The notes: generated by a model from the letters alone, not told the origin. A stretch of DNA of 64,000 bases from Tetrahymena thermophila SB210 (GCF_000189635.1 NW_002476326.1:124001-188000); one strand, 5' to 3'. Numbered from the stretch's first letter, positions 1 through 11,588 are shown. A program made the numbers and translations.

Positions 1-587
1 TATATTCCAGATATTTCTTTATTTTCAAAGCATTTGCGATGTGTTACGATGTACTAATCTATTGAAACAGGTGTTGGAAGAATTGAAGATAAAATTAATG
101 CTTGCTTTTCAGGTGACATATAATAATACTCCCTTAAATTTAATATATCATCACCTTGTATTTTTTAGTAAACAATATTTGTCAGATTCATTTGTTAAGC
201 ATATAAATGCATATTCATGCTTTCTGGAATTACATTTTCTTCCTTTTTACCTATTACATCTTTATCTAATCCTTCTATATTCATCTTTTCTTCTATCATT
301 CTATCATCTATATCAGATAAAACACTCATATTTCTTTATAAATTCTAAACTCTAGGATCTCCCATCATTGATTGCTATTTTGCTATCTCATTTAACCCAT
401 CTAATCCATCTTTTTTGACATTCTTTTAATTCTCTCCTTAAAAATTTTTATTATTATTTTGATTTTCTTTATTTTCGAATCCTTCAACGATTGTGAGTAA
501 AAACTTGGTCTGACCTTTTACTGTTCTCTTTTTAGGATCTATTTCTAAAAATATTGATTGCTTTTCTACATGTAACCTATATGTCAT
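1..587 (-). CDS. TAF2-like (M1-peptidase-like fold) protein, 5' part only
   Basis: The frame is open from ATG (cat at 585-587) to the window edge, 195 codons with TAA/TAG as Gln. An in-frame TGA just upstream fixes the start. Residues 1-35 have the pattern of the N-terminal beta-sandwich of TFIID subunit TAF2 (MTYRLHVEKQ, then a DPKKRTVKGQTKFLLTIVEG stretch, comparable to the Y-L-x-x-V...G-F-V-E-L-T-I segment of animal TAF2). TAF2 is a scaffold of the TFIID transcription-initiation complex that resembles M1 aminopeptidases but lacks catalysis. Residues 40-150 are a charged Asn/Lys/Glu-rich insertion with no family likeness. The gene continues outside the window, so the diagnostic domain cannot be seen. 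An M1 aminopeptidase or an unrelated nuclear protein is possible. Confidence 0.4.
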
Positions 588-939
588 ATCTATCTAAGCC
601 TATTTACACTTTATAATAATTTGCGAACTTTTTGAATTTTTGGATTAAATAATTAATATCTTTCAAACAAAAATTCTGATATAAAATTTATGTCTATTTA
701 TATATTAATTAATTATAATTTTTTCATGCAATCATTTCAATTTAAATAAACCACTAAAAATGTTTGAAAATTAAAATATACAAAAAAGTAAAAATAATTA
801 AATTACATATTATATATTTATTCTGAAAAATTGAAATTAAGAACTAAATCTCATATAAATTAGTATTTGAAATACAAATTTTTTAAAAAATAGAAATCAA
901 TACTACAAATAAAAAAATAAAATGTAAATTATATTAATA
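588..939. other. AT-rich intergenic spacer
   Basis: Upstream region of the minus-strand TAF2-like gene. It is almost pure A/T with frequent TGA in all frames, and I see no gene or clear site. Confidence 0.6.
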
Positions 940-1954
940 TGCTAATTTATTTAAAAGATAGGCTTTTAGTAGTTTCGTATTTTTTTTTAGAAAACAGCAA
1001 AAGAGAAAAAACATTTTAACTTGAATTTAAATAACTAAAATAGATTAAAGAGTGCCAAAAATAAATAAATAAATTATTATTTTATGATTTTTATTTGTTT
1101 AAAAAAAAACAAAATAAATTGTTGATTAAATCTTAAATAATTCTAAACTATACTTAAATTATCTAAAAAACATTTTTTCTAACTAGCTTAAATTTTTATA
1201 AGAATTAATAGGAAAATAACTTTTACTTCCTAGAATTTATTGAAAAATATTTTTTCATTTTACAAGTTTAAACTTTAATAAAATTAAATTTAAAAATAGG
1301 TTTTTAATGGTTTTGAATATTTTTAAAGAAAATAGTAAAAGTGAAGAAACAAATTAACTTGAATTATTATAACTTTGATAAATTAAATAGCATTAAAAAT
1401 AAATAAATTAATTATAATTATATTATCTTTATTTGTTCAAGTATAAAAATAAAATAAATTGATATAATATTTATACAATTTATTCATTTTAAATTACTTA
1501 AATCTTAAATGACTCTAAATTTTATTTAAATTAATTAGCTAAAAGAATATTTTTTCTAACTAAATTATATTTTTTAAGAATTAATAGATATGAAATACTT
1601 AATCTCATATATTTTATAGAAAAATACTTTTCATTTACATTTACTCAGTATGATTATGAATTTTTTAAAAGCTAAAAATAACATTTAAATAATTTAAATG
1701 ATGATAATCAGCTAAATATAAGTTGAAAATTAGTTATGTCTTAAACACTTCTAAATAATTTTAAATTCTAATAAATTAGCAAAAAGATAATTTTATGACA
1801 AAGTTATATTTTGATGAAAACTAATCAATTTATTTGAAACTTTTATTTTAATAGATTTTATTTAGTTTTTTGATTTATTATTAACTTATTTAATTATATT
1901 TAAAATGTAACAAATAAAAAACTTAAATACTATTTAAATAAATTAGAATGATGA
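940..1954 (-). repeat. Decayed tandem copies of the NPRL2 3' end
   Basis: Three degenerate blocks resemble the last exon and 3' flank of the adjacent NPRL2 gene. Anchor words (tcttaaat/tcttaaac followed by ctctaaat-like and cattttttct-like words) occur near 1131, 1503 and 1739. The functional copy has its anchor at 1986, inside NPRL2. Copy spacing is irregular (372, 236 and 247 bp). The blocks at about 980-1215 and 1290-1590 also match each other over roughly 250 bp. None keeps an open NPRL2 frame, so they look like old partial duplications. Confidence 0.5.
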
Positions 1955-3589
1955 TCAACGATATATTAGTTATATATTACTTATATCTTAAATACTCCTA
2001 AATAATTCTTCAGATATTTAAAATTCTACTAAAATTTAATCTAAAGGGGCATTTTTTCTTACAAAGTCTTTAAATTCAGCATTTTTGATAGAAATTAAAT
2101 TTTAATTTGAGTTATGCTTCATGTGATTAGGTTTTTTGGAAGTTTTGTATTCTTCTTCATTAATTAAGTTTTATATATTAATTTCATTGAATAGATCTAT
2201 TTCTCTGTTTGCTAAAATGTACAAATGAACTCTTTCTATCAATTCGTGAATGATTCCAAAATGAACAAATTAAACTAAGTTAATTTTTTCAAATCTTAAT
2301 CTGTTTTCTAAAACAATATCTTAGACTGATTTTTACTTCTAAAATTAAAGATATAGGTAAATAATTTCAGAAGGATCTATTTTTCTTTCAGGGTTTACTA
2401 AAATATATCTAATGCAAGTTTATTAGAGCTGCTAATTTTGCATAAAATCATGTATTTTAGCAGTCACTTGATAATGGTTATTTAACCTAAATATATCTAC
2501 AAATTTAATCATATTATGGTAATAAAGGTTTTTTAAACATATTTTTAACTTTTAAAGATCTTTATTTAACTCTCTTGATATTTTCTTTACACATTTTTCT
2601 CCATTTACTTCCTTAAAAACTTTATAGAGTTCTGAATCAAATTATTCTAATACTCCATCAAGAGCTTTACTTGCTATTGAAATTATTTGGTTAAATAGAT
2701 TATAAATATATATATATAATAAATTACTGAATAAAGGGAGAGGGACTAGATAGTCTTTTATTTCTATAATATTATCCTCTACTCCTTAAGGCTTAATAGA
2801 GTCTATGTATTTGATAAATACATATTACTCTTCATTATATTCTAATAAGCATTCCTTCTCTGAATTTAATGATTAGTATAAGTTCTGAATCTTTTCAGAG
2901 ATAATTTTTTTGTCATTTTTATAAATGAAGTGAGTTTCAATCTAATAATCAATTAGTTAATTATTAAAATATTATTTATTCTATCTCATTTTAAAATTTT
3001 ATTTTTTACTTCTAATGATGTAAAAAAGAAAGCTAGTTTTCTTGTTATTTCTTAGTACCAAAATTTTCTTGATAAATATTGCTCCTTTCTTACCATAATA
3101 CAAATATTGAAGATGTACTTTTCTCTTGAATATATTTTCTCCTAAATTAATAAATTAATCCTATTATAAAACCAAATTTAATCTCATTTTTATTTTACTT
3201 TTTCTTTGTTTCTTAACAAAATTGGCAAACCAAGAACATAATAATGCTATCTAAATTCACTATATTATATAAATACAATTTTCTTCAAAGTAATAAAACA
3301 AAAAAAATTCTATTTTTACGTAATTATCAACTTTCCGCAAAGCTCATCTTTTGGAATTACAAAATCCTATATTTGATCAAAGTCCTTCTTCAACTCATCT
3401 CTTAAAAAATAGATTTAAAATTAGAGATTTAGTTGATTGTTCTTAAAAATTTATATTTAATTCTCTAATAACAATTTACTCAGGATAGCAATAAACAATA
3501 GCATTTCCAACTATATCATGAAATTCGCATACAAATATAGCTTCTGCAATTAAATTAATGCAGCTTTATTGTTGAATTTAATTATCCAT
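1955..3589 (-). CDS. NPRL2: NPRL2, catalytic GATOR1 subunit (nitrogen permease regulator 2-like)
   Basis: Five exons: 3589-3480, 3400-3320, 3259-3199, 3141-3010 and 2941-1955. The introns are GTA...AG of 79, 60, 57 and 68 nt, and the total is 456 residues. NPRL2 is the GTPase-activating subunit of GATOR1, which inactivates Rag GTPases at the lysosome when amino acids are scarce and so restrains TORC1. The N-terminal longin part reads EFHDIVGNAIVYCYPEDEL, then DFVIPKDELCGKLI, VLGLPILLRNKEK and YSREKYIFN. These match PED-x-I...Y-I-I-P-K-x-E-L-C-x-K-L-I and the G-x-P-V-x-I...Y-x-R-N pattern of the family. The C-terminal half keeps the winged-helix segments (VHFGIIHELIERVHLYIL; LDQILVEFQISEELFRSIQD) and ends at the usual family end. 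Each intron was placed because removing it restores the family motif and the phase. An upstream longer start is unlikely. Confidence 0.88.
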
Positions 3590-4206
3590 GGATATATTAT
3601 TAATCTAAATATTATATTTATACTTTATTTGCTTTGTTTAATGAATAAATATTTTAATAACAAATGATTTAACTATCAACAAAATAAGTAGAGTATTTCA
3701 AAAGATACTCTTTTATTACAAAAATATTTATCTTAAATAACTATTTAAAATTAATGCCAAATTATTAAAATTAATTTAAAAATAAATATGAACTAGAATA
3801 ATGCAAGCAAATAAATATTAAAATATCAACAAGTAAGTAATTTATTTTATAACACTAAAATAAATATTTAAAAAGCAAAGCTTAAAGCAAAAATATAATT
3901 TTTATGAACAAAAAACATCTAGTTTTAAATAAAATGAATGCATTTATTCTTAAAGATGACAACCAAGAAGAAAAAAAACAAGCTTAATATAAATAAAAAT
4001 AAATTCATTTTTAAGAAAACAATTTTAGGTTGACTGCTTTTCTTATTTCCAAGATTTTTTTAGAATTTTCTTGATGTATTCATTGACTGACTGAATGAAT
4101 AGTAATTAATTTAATAATCATCCGCATTTAAAACAGCAGCCTTATATTTATTTTAATATTCCAACAAATATGGGTATTTATTTAACTGATCGCATGTTTG
4201 ATTTAA
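3590..4206. other. Spacer between NPRL2 start and bL19m stop
   Basis: 3590-4000 is AT-rich promoter-side DNA of NPRL2. 4070-4206, just past the bL19m TGA, is less AT-biased and stays open in the bL19m frame; see the finding on that extension. No independent gene is visible. Confidence 0.5.
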
Positions 4207-4935
4207 TCAATAATTGAGAACAGGATCTTCTGATCTATCTAAAACATTGCTTTTAGATTATTCAAGATGTCTACGTTCCATATATATATCGGTTCTTTTA
4301 CCCTTTTTATGACCTCCCTTAACAATTGCTTTCTTTAATTCCTACTCAGTATTAGTTCTATCATCCCAGAAGTAGTTGAGCTTCTATCTAATAGAGCCAT
4401 ATGATTTATCAACAACCTTTAAGTCAACCAACAAGGGAGAGTTTTGCTTAACATGCATAAAAACTTCAACACCGTGGAATCTGAATACACAATCAAAACC
4501 AGCCATTAAAGAATTGTTTTTATATCTTGCAGTGCACATACCAGTGACAGTATTGCCATAACCTTCACTAATTGATTTCAAAAAGTGGAATTAAATAATA
4601 TCACCAGCTCTAAAATCAGGAATTTTGAACTCTCTTTAACGGTCAATTGCTAACTTTTCGCGCTATTCAACTTCCTTAATCAAAGCGCGTCCCTCTAATC
4701 TAGTAGGATGAGGATAGACAGGTGGCCAAGTATAATTAGGATCATCCCATTTTACTTACTTTGGCTTTCTAGATTTATGATATTTATTAGGTCTTTCAAC
4801 ATAGTCCTCAATGTAGCTAGTCTTATCGAATATAGAACGCTAAGGCTTATATCTATAAACTATGCTATTGCTTTACTGATTTACTAATTATGTAAAATTA
4901 AAAACGCCCTTTTACAATTATTATCTTAAAAACAT
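4207..4935 (-). CDS. MRPL19: Mitochondrial ribosomal protein bL19m
   Basis: Intron-free, 242 residues to the first TGA. bL19 sits at the subunit interface of the large ribosomal subunit; here it would act in the mitochondrion. The N-terminus (MFLRQQLQKGVFNFTQ) is basic and amphipathic, as expected of a mitochondrial presequence. The bL19 domain lies at about residues 120-200: AGDIIQFHF, EGYGNTVTGMC, the FRFHGVEVFMHV strand, SPLLVDLKVVDK and IRQKLNYFWDDRT. These match the G-D-x-V-x-V...G-x-x-x-A-R...G-V-G-V-E...F-P-L-x-S-P...A-K-L-Y-Y-L-R-D order of bacterial L19. The charged C-terminal 35 residues are lineage-specific. The reading frame stays coding-like beyond the TGA, so the true C-terminus is uncertain. 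Confidence 0.85.
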
Positions 4936-5271
4936 TCTCTTCTACTTACTTACTAAATAATTTATTTCTTTATATTTCTCTCTTCTTTGTGTTTGCAAAG
5001 CTTTGATTTGATTTGATTCGATTGCTTGATAGATTGCTTGTTTATTTAATTTTCACTTTTTTCGAATAATCTTAAAAGTTTATTAAATTTAATTTAGATA
5101 CAGATCCTATACTAACTAATTCAAAGAATCAATCAATATTTTACCTTAACTTAATTTCTCTTAAAAAGCAAAAAAAAAAAGTCAACACTAAAATATGGAG
5201 TATTTAATCTTCTAAAATATTAATAGGATACTAACAACTAACTTATTTAAAAGCATAACCTTTAAATTAGT
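4936..5271. other. 5' flank of the bL19m gene
   Basis: Contains a run of GATTTGATTTGATTC-like short tandem words near 5004-5030 and otherwise AT-rich DNA. No gene is seen. Confidence 0.5.
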
Positions 5272-5945
5272 TTTAATTTACTCAATTATAATTAATTATT
5301 ATTTGAAATAAAATTAAATTTAGTATGTTAATTAAATATTCGGATAGATAAGAGTTACAATCATCTTGTTTATTAGCTAATTATTTAAAATATATTTTAT
5401 TTATGGAATTATAACTAATTATTAATTTAAAGAAAGATAAATTTAGGATATTAATTAAATGTTTGAAAAGATAAGAGATACATACAATAATCTTGTTTAT
5501 TAGCTAATTATTTAAAATATTTTTTATTTATGGAATTATAACTAGTTATTAATTTAAAGAAAGTTAAATTTAGTATATTAATTAAATATTCAAAGATATT
5601 AAGAGATACTTTCATCTATCTTGTTTATTTTTTAATTATTTAAAATATATTTTATTTATAAAATTAAAATTAATTATTATTTTAAATAAAATTAAATTTA
5701 GTATGTTAATTAAATATTTGAATAGATAAGAGTTACAATCATCTTGTTTATTAGCTAATTATTTAAAATATATTTTATTTATGGAATTATAACTAATTAT
5801 TAATTTAAAGAAAGTTAAATTTAGTGTATTAATTAAATATTATAAGAGATTAAGAGATACATTCATCTTATTTATTTGTAAATTATTTAAAATTTATTTT
5901 ATTTATGGAATTATAACTAATTATTAACTTAAAGCAAACTAAATT
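5272..5945. repeat. Degenerate ~125-bp tandem repeat, five to six units
   Basis: The word tcttgtttatt (or tcttatttatt) recurs at 5364, 5491, 5619, 5742 and 5866, giving periods of 127, 128, 123 and 124 bp. Each unit then carries taattatttaaaat, attttatttat, attataactaattatt and ttaaatttagtat in the same order. Units 1 and 4 are more alike than neighbours (both have gatagataagagttacaatc), which hints at a higher-order unit of about 378 bp. It lies between the divergent starts of bL19m and CWC25. Confidence 0.85.
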
Positions 5946-6281
5946 TGATATTCACTAAATAGTTATTTTAAAAATTAAGTATTTTAAATAATTAAATTAT
6001 CAAAAAAAATTTTAAATATATTAAGTTTGTTTAAAGCTAAAAATATCAAATTTAAAAATAAAATATTTAATCTACTCCAAATATTACGTAAACAAGATAG
6101 TAATTCAATAAAAGAAGGATGGACAAATGAAATTATAAATAAATTCATAACTTTACTAGCTCTTTAATATTTTGTATTTTACTTTATGGAAATTAACTAA
6201 TAGATAATATAAATTTTTTTGATTTGATAAATTTCTTTGAAATTAATTTGAAAAAATTTTGATAGAAAAAAGTTAAATAAA
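5946..6281. other. 5' flank of the CWC25 gene
   Basis: AT-rich DNA between the tandem repeat and the CWC25 ATG. No reading frame of note. Confidence 0.5.
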
Positions 6282-7595
6282 ATGGATTATCTTAATAAAA
6301 AGTAATGGCATACAGGCTCTATAAAAAATATAGCTAGAGTATGGTAAAAAGAATAAGAAGCTGCACGTTAAATACAAAAGCAGGAAGAATATAAAAAGAA
6401 ACTTTTAGAAGAATAGCATGCACATGAATTAAAAGTTGCATAAGTCGAAGCAGGCCTAATCCCTAAAAGTGCTCTAGAAAAAATGGATTGGATGTATAAT
6501 CCAATCCTTGGTTAATAACCATAAGAAACAGAATAATATTTACTTGGAAAATAGGTAGATTTAAATAATTTACCTTAAAACACTAAGCAATAGGATCCTA
6601 GAGATAATAGCAATAAGTATTAAGCAATAGTTACTGAAGATGTTACAAACAGCACTTGTGAAAACTTCACTTTAATTCATGAAGATCCATTGTTTAAAAT
6701 GATGTAAGAAGAATAGAAAATGAGAGAAAAGCTTTTAAATAATCCATTAGATGTCAATAAGTTTATGGAAGAAATTAGAAAAGTGAAAGAGCTTAAAAAA
6801 TAGAAAGAGGAAGGAGGCAAAAAGAAAAAAGACAAGAAAGAAAAAAAAGAAAAGAAAGACAAAAAGAAGAAAAAACACCGCAGCAGTGATGAGAAAGAGA
6901 GTAAAAAGAATAAAAATAAGTCTAGATCTCGCTCGCGCTCTTAACGTAAAAGCAAGAAAGAAAGTAAATCAAATAGTAAAAAAGATAAAAAAAGGAGAAA
7001 ATCTAGATCATCATCTTCTAGTTCTTCAAGTGTTTCATCTCGCTCTAATTCAAAAGAAAAGAAAAGCTAAAAATCGACATCAATATCTGAAAAGAACCAC
7101 AAATTAAGGAGAAACAGTAGAAGCAGCAGTAGTGCTAAATCTCTCTCTCCTGAGTCAAAATTAAAGTAGATTTAATATGAGTAGTATCTTTAAAAGAAAG
7201 TTGGAAATATTTTGGTTAGAGGAGATGACGGAATTTTAAGACCTGATTTTGGGTTGATGAAAAGAAAATATAGAAATAACTTAAGGCCCGAAGAAAAAAT
7301 ATAGATGACTGAAGAAGAGAAAAAAGAAAGACTGAAAGAAATGTAAGAAAATGCTAAAGAATTGACCAAAGAAAGGTTAAAAGAATTTAAAGATGACTAT
7401 TAAGATAAAGACTACAATAATGATGAGTCTAACATAAAAGATTTGCATAGTAAACAAAATAATCCTAAATTCCTCCATGAAATCAATAAAGAAATTTACA
7501 TTGGTAAAAAAGATATAAACTCTCTTGCTGATAAGATAAGTATGAATAAAAATAGACTTGCTAGAAACTTGGAAGAAAAAAATACTTTCAAATGA
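6282..7595 (+). CDS. CWC25: Pre-mRNA splicing factor CWC25 homologue
   Basis: Single exon, 437 residues. CWC25 joins the activated spliceosome and promotes the first transesterification step in the nucleus. The CIR N-terminal domain is plain: LNKKQWHTGSIKNIARVWQ followed by a Glu/Gln/Lys helix (about residues 4-48), then KMDWMYNP and QYLLGKQVDL, which match the family's L-x-W-M-Y...E-x-Y-L-L-G-K order. A Lys/Glu block at about 180-210 leads into an RS-type region (RSRSRSQRKSKK, SRSSSSSSSS) at about 215-290. The C-terminal quarter carries a PDFGLMKRKYR segment and long charged helices. The start is the first ATG, directly before the conserved domain, with A-rich context. Length and order fit the family. 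Confidence 0.9.
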
Positions 7596-8553
7596 AAAGT
7601 AGAAATTTTGTTTATTGTTAAAAACAAACAATTCTAGACAAAATTCATATAAAAATAATAATTATTCAATTAATAAAAAAATCAATCATGTCTAAAATTT
7701 TCTTGCTTACTTACTTAATTAAATAATATAATATAATTAAACATAACCTTAGATGTAATTTAATAAAATTATACAAAATATTTATTTAAGATAAGGCTAA
7801 TTTAGGAATTATACTTTATATTAATGTATTCACGGTTTAATAACTATAAAAAATTATTTATTTGTTTCTTTTAAGACGCTTTAAAAGATTTACGTTTTAA
7901 AAATTTTAATCTTTTTTGCAATTTAAGCATCTAATAAAATATATTTTTATATAATATAGATAGATAGATAATTAAATAAACAGATACAATTAATTTTTAT
8001 GTTTTGAATTTTTTAAAAAGTATTTAAAATATATTTTTACTTGATTTTTACAAAAAAAAATAAATTTTGTAATTGACTTTTTCAAAGATTAGTTAATTTT
8101 TTTTGTGAATCAGTTAACTGATTTCGTATCAGATTTATGATAAAAAATTGATTGAAAATTAGAATAGAAATTTTGTTGAAATAAACATATAATAAGCTTA
8201 ATTTTAAAACAAAAAATATTCTTAAATTAAATAAAAATGGATTTTTAGTTTGACATTTTAATAAATAAATAAATGAAATTATTATTGAATGATGAATATT
8301 TAGCTAATTATTTAATAATTCATTTATCATTATATAAAAATTCTTTAAAAATTAATTAAAATTATGTTTATTTATACTTGGAAATATGCTTTATTTATTT
8401 GATAATTTTTTAATTAACAAAAATCACTGAAATATAAATATTTATTTTTTATAGTTAGCTAGTTTTACTATATATTTATTTAAGCCTAAGTTAGACAATT
8501 TTGCCTAGTTAAAAAATACTAAAAGTTCTTAGCAATCCCATAAAGTTGATAAA
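7596..8553. other. AT-rich intergenic region
   Basis: Contains a short (taga)n run near 7960-7975. I see no gene. Confidence 0.6.
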
Positions 8554-9263
8554 ATGATTTCATCTCTTAAACAAGCAGTTTAAAAAGCTTCTAAATTAAA
8601 TTTTGCTACTTTTAAAAATTTCTCATATATACCAGACTAGTATTCTAGATTCTTCATGGTAAAGTACAATTTAGTTGAAGATTTCGGATATAAAAGAGGT
8701 AAAATAAATATTTGAAGCTTGAATAGTTAAAATTAGAATATAGAGACTATTATAGTTTTATAAAAGTTCAATTTTGTGATAGATTTTTATATTTTTTATT
8801 TAATTAATAGTTGCTTAGGACTCAAACCATTTAGAAAAAGTTAGGGATCTTGAAGAAAAAGGAAATATTTTATTTGGAGGAAATTCAGTAAATAATGATT
8901 CTGCCTTCTTTTTGTTTTATGCCAATGATGAAAGACTCCCTTACGATTTTATTAAAAGCGTAATTACAACATTTTCAAAAATGGATCATTTATTTTTATT
9001 TTAAATTTGGAAAATCAAAGAAAGATTTCTACCTTTCTAAATTACAAATCAAACAAATAAATAAATATCTTAAATTAATTAAAGATATAAATAAATGTAG
9101 AATTTATAAAATAAAAACAAATCCATAAAATATAATCAAAATATTTTTTAAATAGGATCCTTATTACTTAAATGGCTTAGTATAATCTTATACTATAACT
9201 GAAGTAGAAATTCCAAAAAGGTCAGATCAAAAAGAGATAACAACATAAGCTAAATACAATTGA
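8554..9263 (+). CDS. YCII-domain (YciI-like) protein
   Basis: Three exons: 8554-8698, 8811-8959 and 9156-9263, 133 residues, with introns of 112 and 196 nt. The family is a small ferredoxin-like-fold protein related to muconolactone isomerase; its substrate is mostly unknown. After a 30-residue N-terminal extension (MISSLKQAVQKASKLNFATF, possibly mitochondrial targeting) come RFFMVKYNLVEDFGYKR, then SNHLEKVRDLEEKGNILFGG, AFFLFYANDERLPYDFIKSD and PYYLNGLVQSYTITEVEI. This matches the family's Y-x-x-D...R-x-x-H-L-x-x-L...G-x-L-x-x-G-G...F-x-x-x-D-P-Y-x-x-x-G-L order. The conserved His (in NHLEK) and Asp (in SDPYY) are present. The second intron splits exactly the F-I-K-S/D-P-Y-Y join, which supports both splice sites. 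Confidence 0.85.
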
Positions 9264-9977
9264 ATAAAAATAAATATTTTATTTGTTATTTTAATAAAAT
9301 GCATTTTTAAAATTATTTCGTTATCCTTAAATATATTTATATTATAATTATATATATTTGTAATTTATCAGTTTGTTTAATTATAAAGCCAAAGCATTTG
9401 TATTTTAAAAATCTCTTATTTTATAAAATTCATAAGCTAATTTGCTAAAAAGAGTAAACTTTTTCAAATTTATAAAATAAACTGCACTCAATCAATACAT
9501 TATTGAAAAATACCAATATTTTATAAATCAAAATATTAGAAAATGCTATGGAAAAAAATAGACTATAGAAAATACTTGATTTAAAAAGAAAAGTGAAGAG
9601 GAAAATTTAAAAGTCACATATAAACATAAAATGATAACAAAATTACAAGATAGGTAAGAAACAAATAAGAAAACTTTAGTTTTGAAGCAAAAAAAAATTT
9701 AATATTTAGAGAATTTATTTATTTATAGATTTATAATAGAAAATTGCTAAAGATAAATTTTTAGTCAATTCAAAGGCAGAAGTATTTAGATAAAGATTAA
9801 GATAAAAGAATAAGTCTAAATTTTGTGTTAGTTAGTCAATCAGTCAGTCAGTCAGTCAGTCATTCAGTCAATCAATCTGTCAATTATTCGTTTATTAGGA
9901 TTTTGTAAATAATTATTAAATTGATATAAAGTTTTTATTTTAGTTTTGATTCAAGCTTTTAATTATTTTAAGGAGTT
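9264..9977. other. AT-rich intergenic region
   Basis: No gene seen apart from the tetranucleotide run listed separately. Confidence 0.5.
9833..9887. repeat. (CAGT)n-type tetranucleotide microsatellite
   Basis: Nine or so imperfect agtc/agtt units in a row (cagtcagtcagtcagt core at 9841-9856). Confidence 0.9.
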
Positions 9978-10430
9978 ATGTACTTTATTAAACTTGAATT
10001 ATAATCAAAAACCTTAGAAGTTGAGATAAAAAATGCGTTGTTATATATTATATAGAGACTATTTAAAAAGAATTTAGAGTCAAGCAAAACATTTTCACAT
10101 ACATCTTTGTTTATCAGATTCTTATTAAAGCACCAATCACCAAGAAAGCAAAAATTAGAATTGAAAGTTGATAAGGCTGCAGTAAGAATCTATTTTCTAT
10201 GTTTATAATAAGAAAATTATTTGTTTGTATATTGCTTATAGTATAAGATAGAATAGGAAAGATGTTAATTAACTTAAATCTAAGTATTTTTTAATTTTTG
10301 ATTGTCTATTTAGCTTATTTATTACTCATAATCCTTAAAAGAAAATACGAAGAAGTAGAAAATATATATCAAAAATTAGGAATATAATAAATGCTTAACT
10401 ATTATGAGTAAATCAATTCATGTTGCATGA
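9978..10430 (+). CDS. Small uncharacterised protein
   Basis: Proposed exons are 9978-10181, 10242-10283 and 10314-10430, 120 residues, all joining in phase with GTA...TAG introns of 60 and 30 nt. The first exon (68 codons) looks coding: MYFIKLELQSKTLEVEIKNA, then RLFKKNLESSKTFSHTSLFI and a basic HQSPRKQKLELKVDKAA end. I do not recognise the family. Exon 2 may be skipped, because 10182-10313 as a single intron is also in phase. The end overlaps the tail of the minus-strand gene at 10369-11445, so at least one 3' end may be misplaced. Confidence 0.4.
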
Positions 10431-11445
10431 ATTAATTAATTTGAAATAAAGTTATTTTTTTAAAAAGCTATAATTAAATAAATGAATAAAAGTAAAAAAG
10501 GCTACTTGACTCGCTTTAGTTGTCGGTTAAGGACTCATTTTTTCTGAAAATGAATTTTAATTTACTTATTTCATTATGAAATTTTTTAATATCTTCTTTA
10601 TAGCTTTTTATTAATTCAACTTGCTCGTCTTAGCGCTTTCTAAGCATATTAAATTTTTGTTAGTATTTGTAATTTTCCTCTGCTGCGTTAAATACCATTT
10701 ACTGCTTACTTTAGTTAAATTTAATAAAAATATTGAATTTATTTACAGATTCATAAACAAATAAATTAATAATTTTATTCGAGTGAGAATCTAAATAAAT
10801 ATTATTTTTAATGTGTGATATCCGCATTATTTAGTTTACAAATTAATAGATGACACACAAGAATTTTTTTTAATATATATTTTGATAAATATAATTAAAT
10901 GTAAATTACTCGCTTGAATTTTGGCTGTAACTATTTGTGAGTTTTAACGTTTTAGACGACTACTCGAATCCAAAGTTGTCAGGAGTAAATTTAGATTCTT
11001 CTGGGTATTTATTATCTAAATTAAATTCGTTACTACTATTCATCCCATTAACGTTAGGCGCAAACTGATTAGATCTTGGACTCATTTAAGAATTAACGAC
11101 TTTAGTGTAGCTGAGCTAAGAGTTATTTTACATTTAACTTTAATTTGGTGAGTAAAAACTTTTTTAAGATTTGTTATAATATGAATTGTAATCATTATTA
11201 ACACCATTCGTTATTCCATTAACAATAGGTCTATTTGGTGAATTAGATTTAGCATTTTATTTTTAAAACATTACACTTATTGAAAGTCTAATTTCTTTTT
11301 TTGGAAATGTACTCCAAGCGATGTTCTATTTTTTGAGTTAAATATAAAGAATGATTAATAAAGAATCCTTAAATAAAATATATATAACTTAATCAATTAA
11401 ATCTTCTTCTAAGCAAATGTATTCCACTTTGAACTGGTCTTTCAT
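10369..11445 (-). CDS. Asn/Ser/Gln-rich protein with C-terminal coiled coil
   Basis: A continuous ciliate-code frame of about 358 codons starting at MKDQFKVEYICLEEDL. The middle is low-complexity (NSPNRPIVNGITNGVNNDYN; SQMSPRSNQFAPNVNGMN). The end is a basic coiled coil (AAEENYKYQQKFNMLRKRQD, then EQVELIKSYKEDIKKFHNEI). No family was recognised. Three points are uncertain. A possible intron ending at 11463 would join the upstream codons ADIEKR to an earlier exon. A very AT-rich stretch at 10790-10920 may be an intron, although the frame stays open. The C-terminus is doubtful: a possible intron at 10463-10500 would move the stop to 10418. Confidence 0.45.
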
Positions 11446-11588
11446 TCTTTTTTCAATATCAGCCTTATTATAAAAAAAATGATTAGATATGATAAATGGT
11501 TCAATTATTGAAGATTGTATTGTACATCATTAAGTATTTTCCTTTAAAAATTGTAAAAAAAAGCAATAATTTTTATATTAATAGACAA

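Noticed and set aside
3185-3187. Alternative NPRL2 start at 3187 with an intronless upstream frame
   Set aside because: It would translate intron sequence; splicing gives the conserved YSREKYIFN segment instead.
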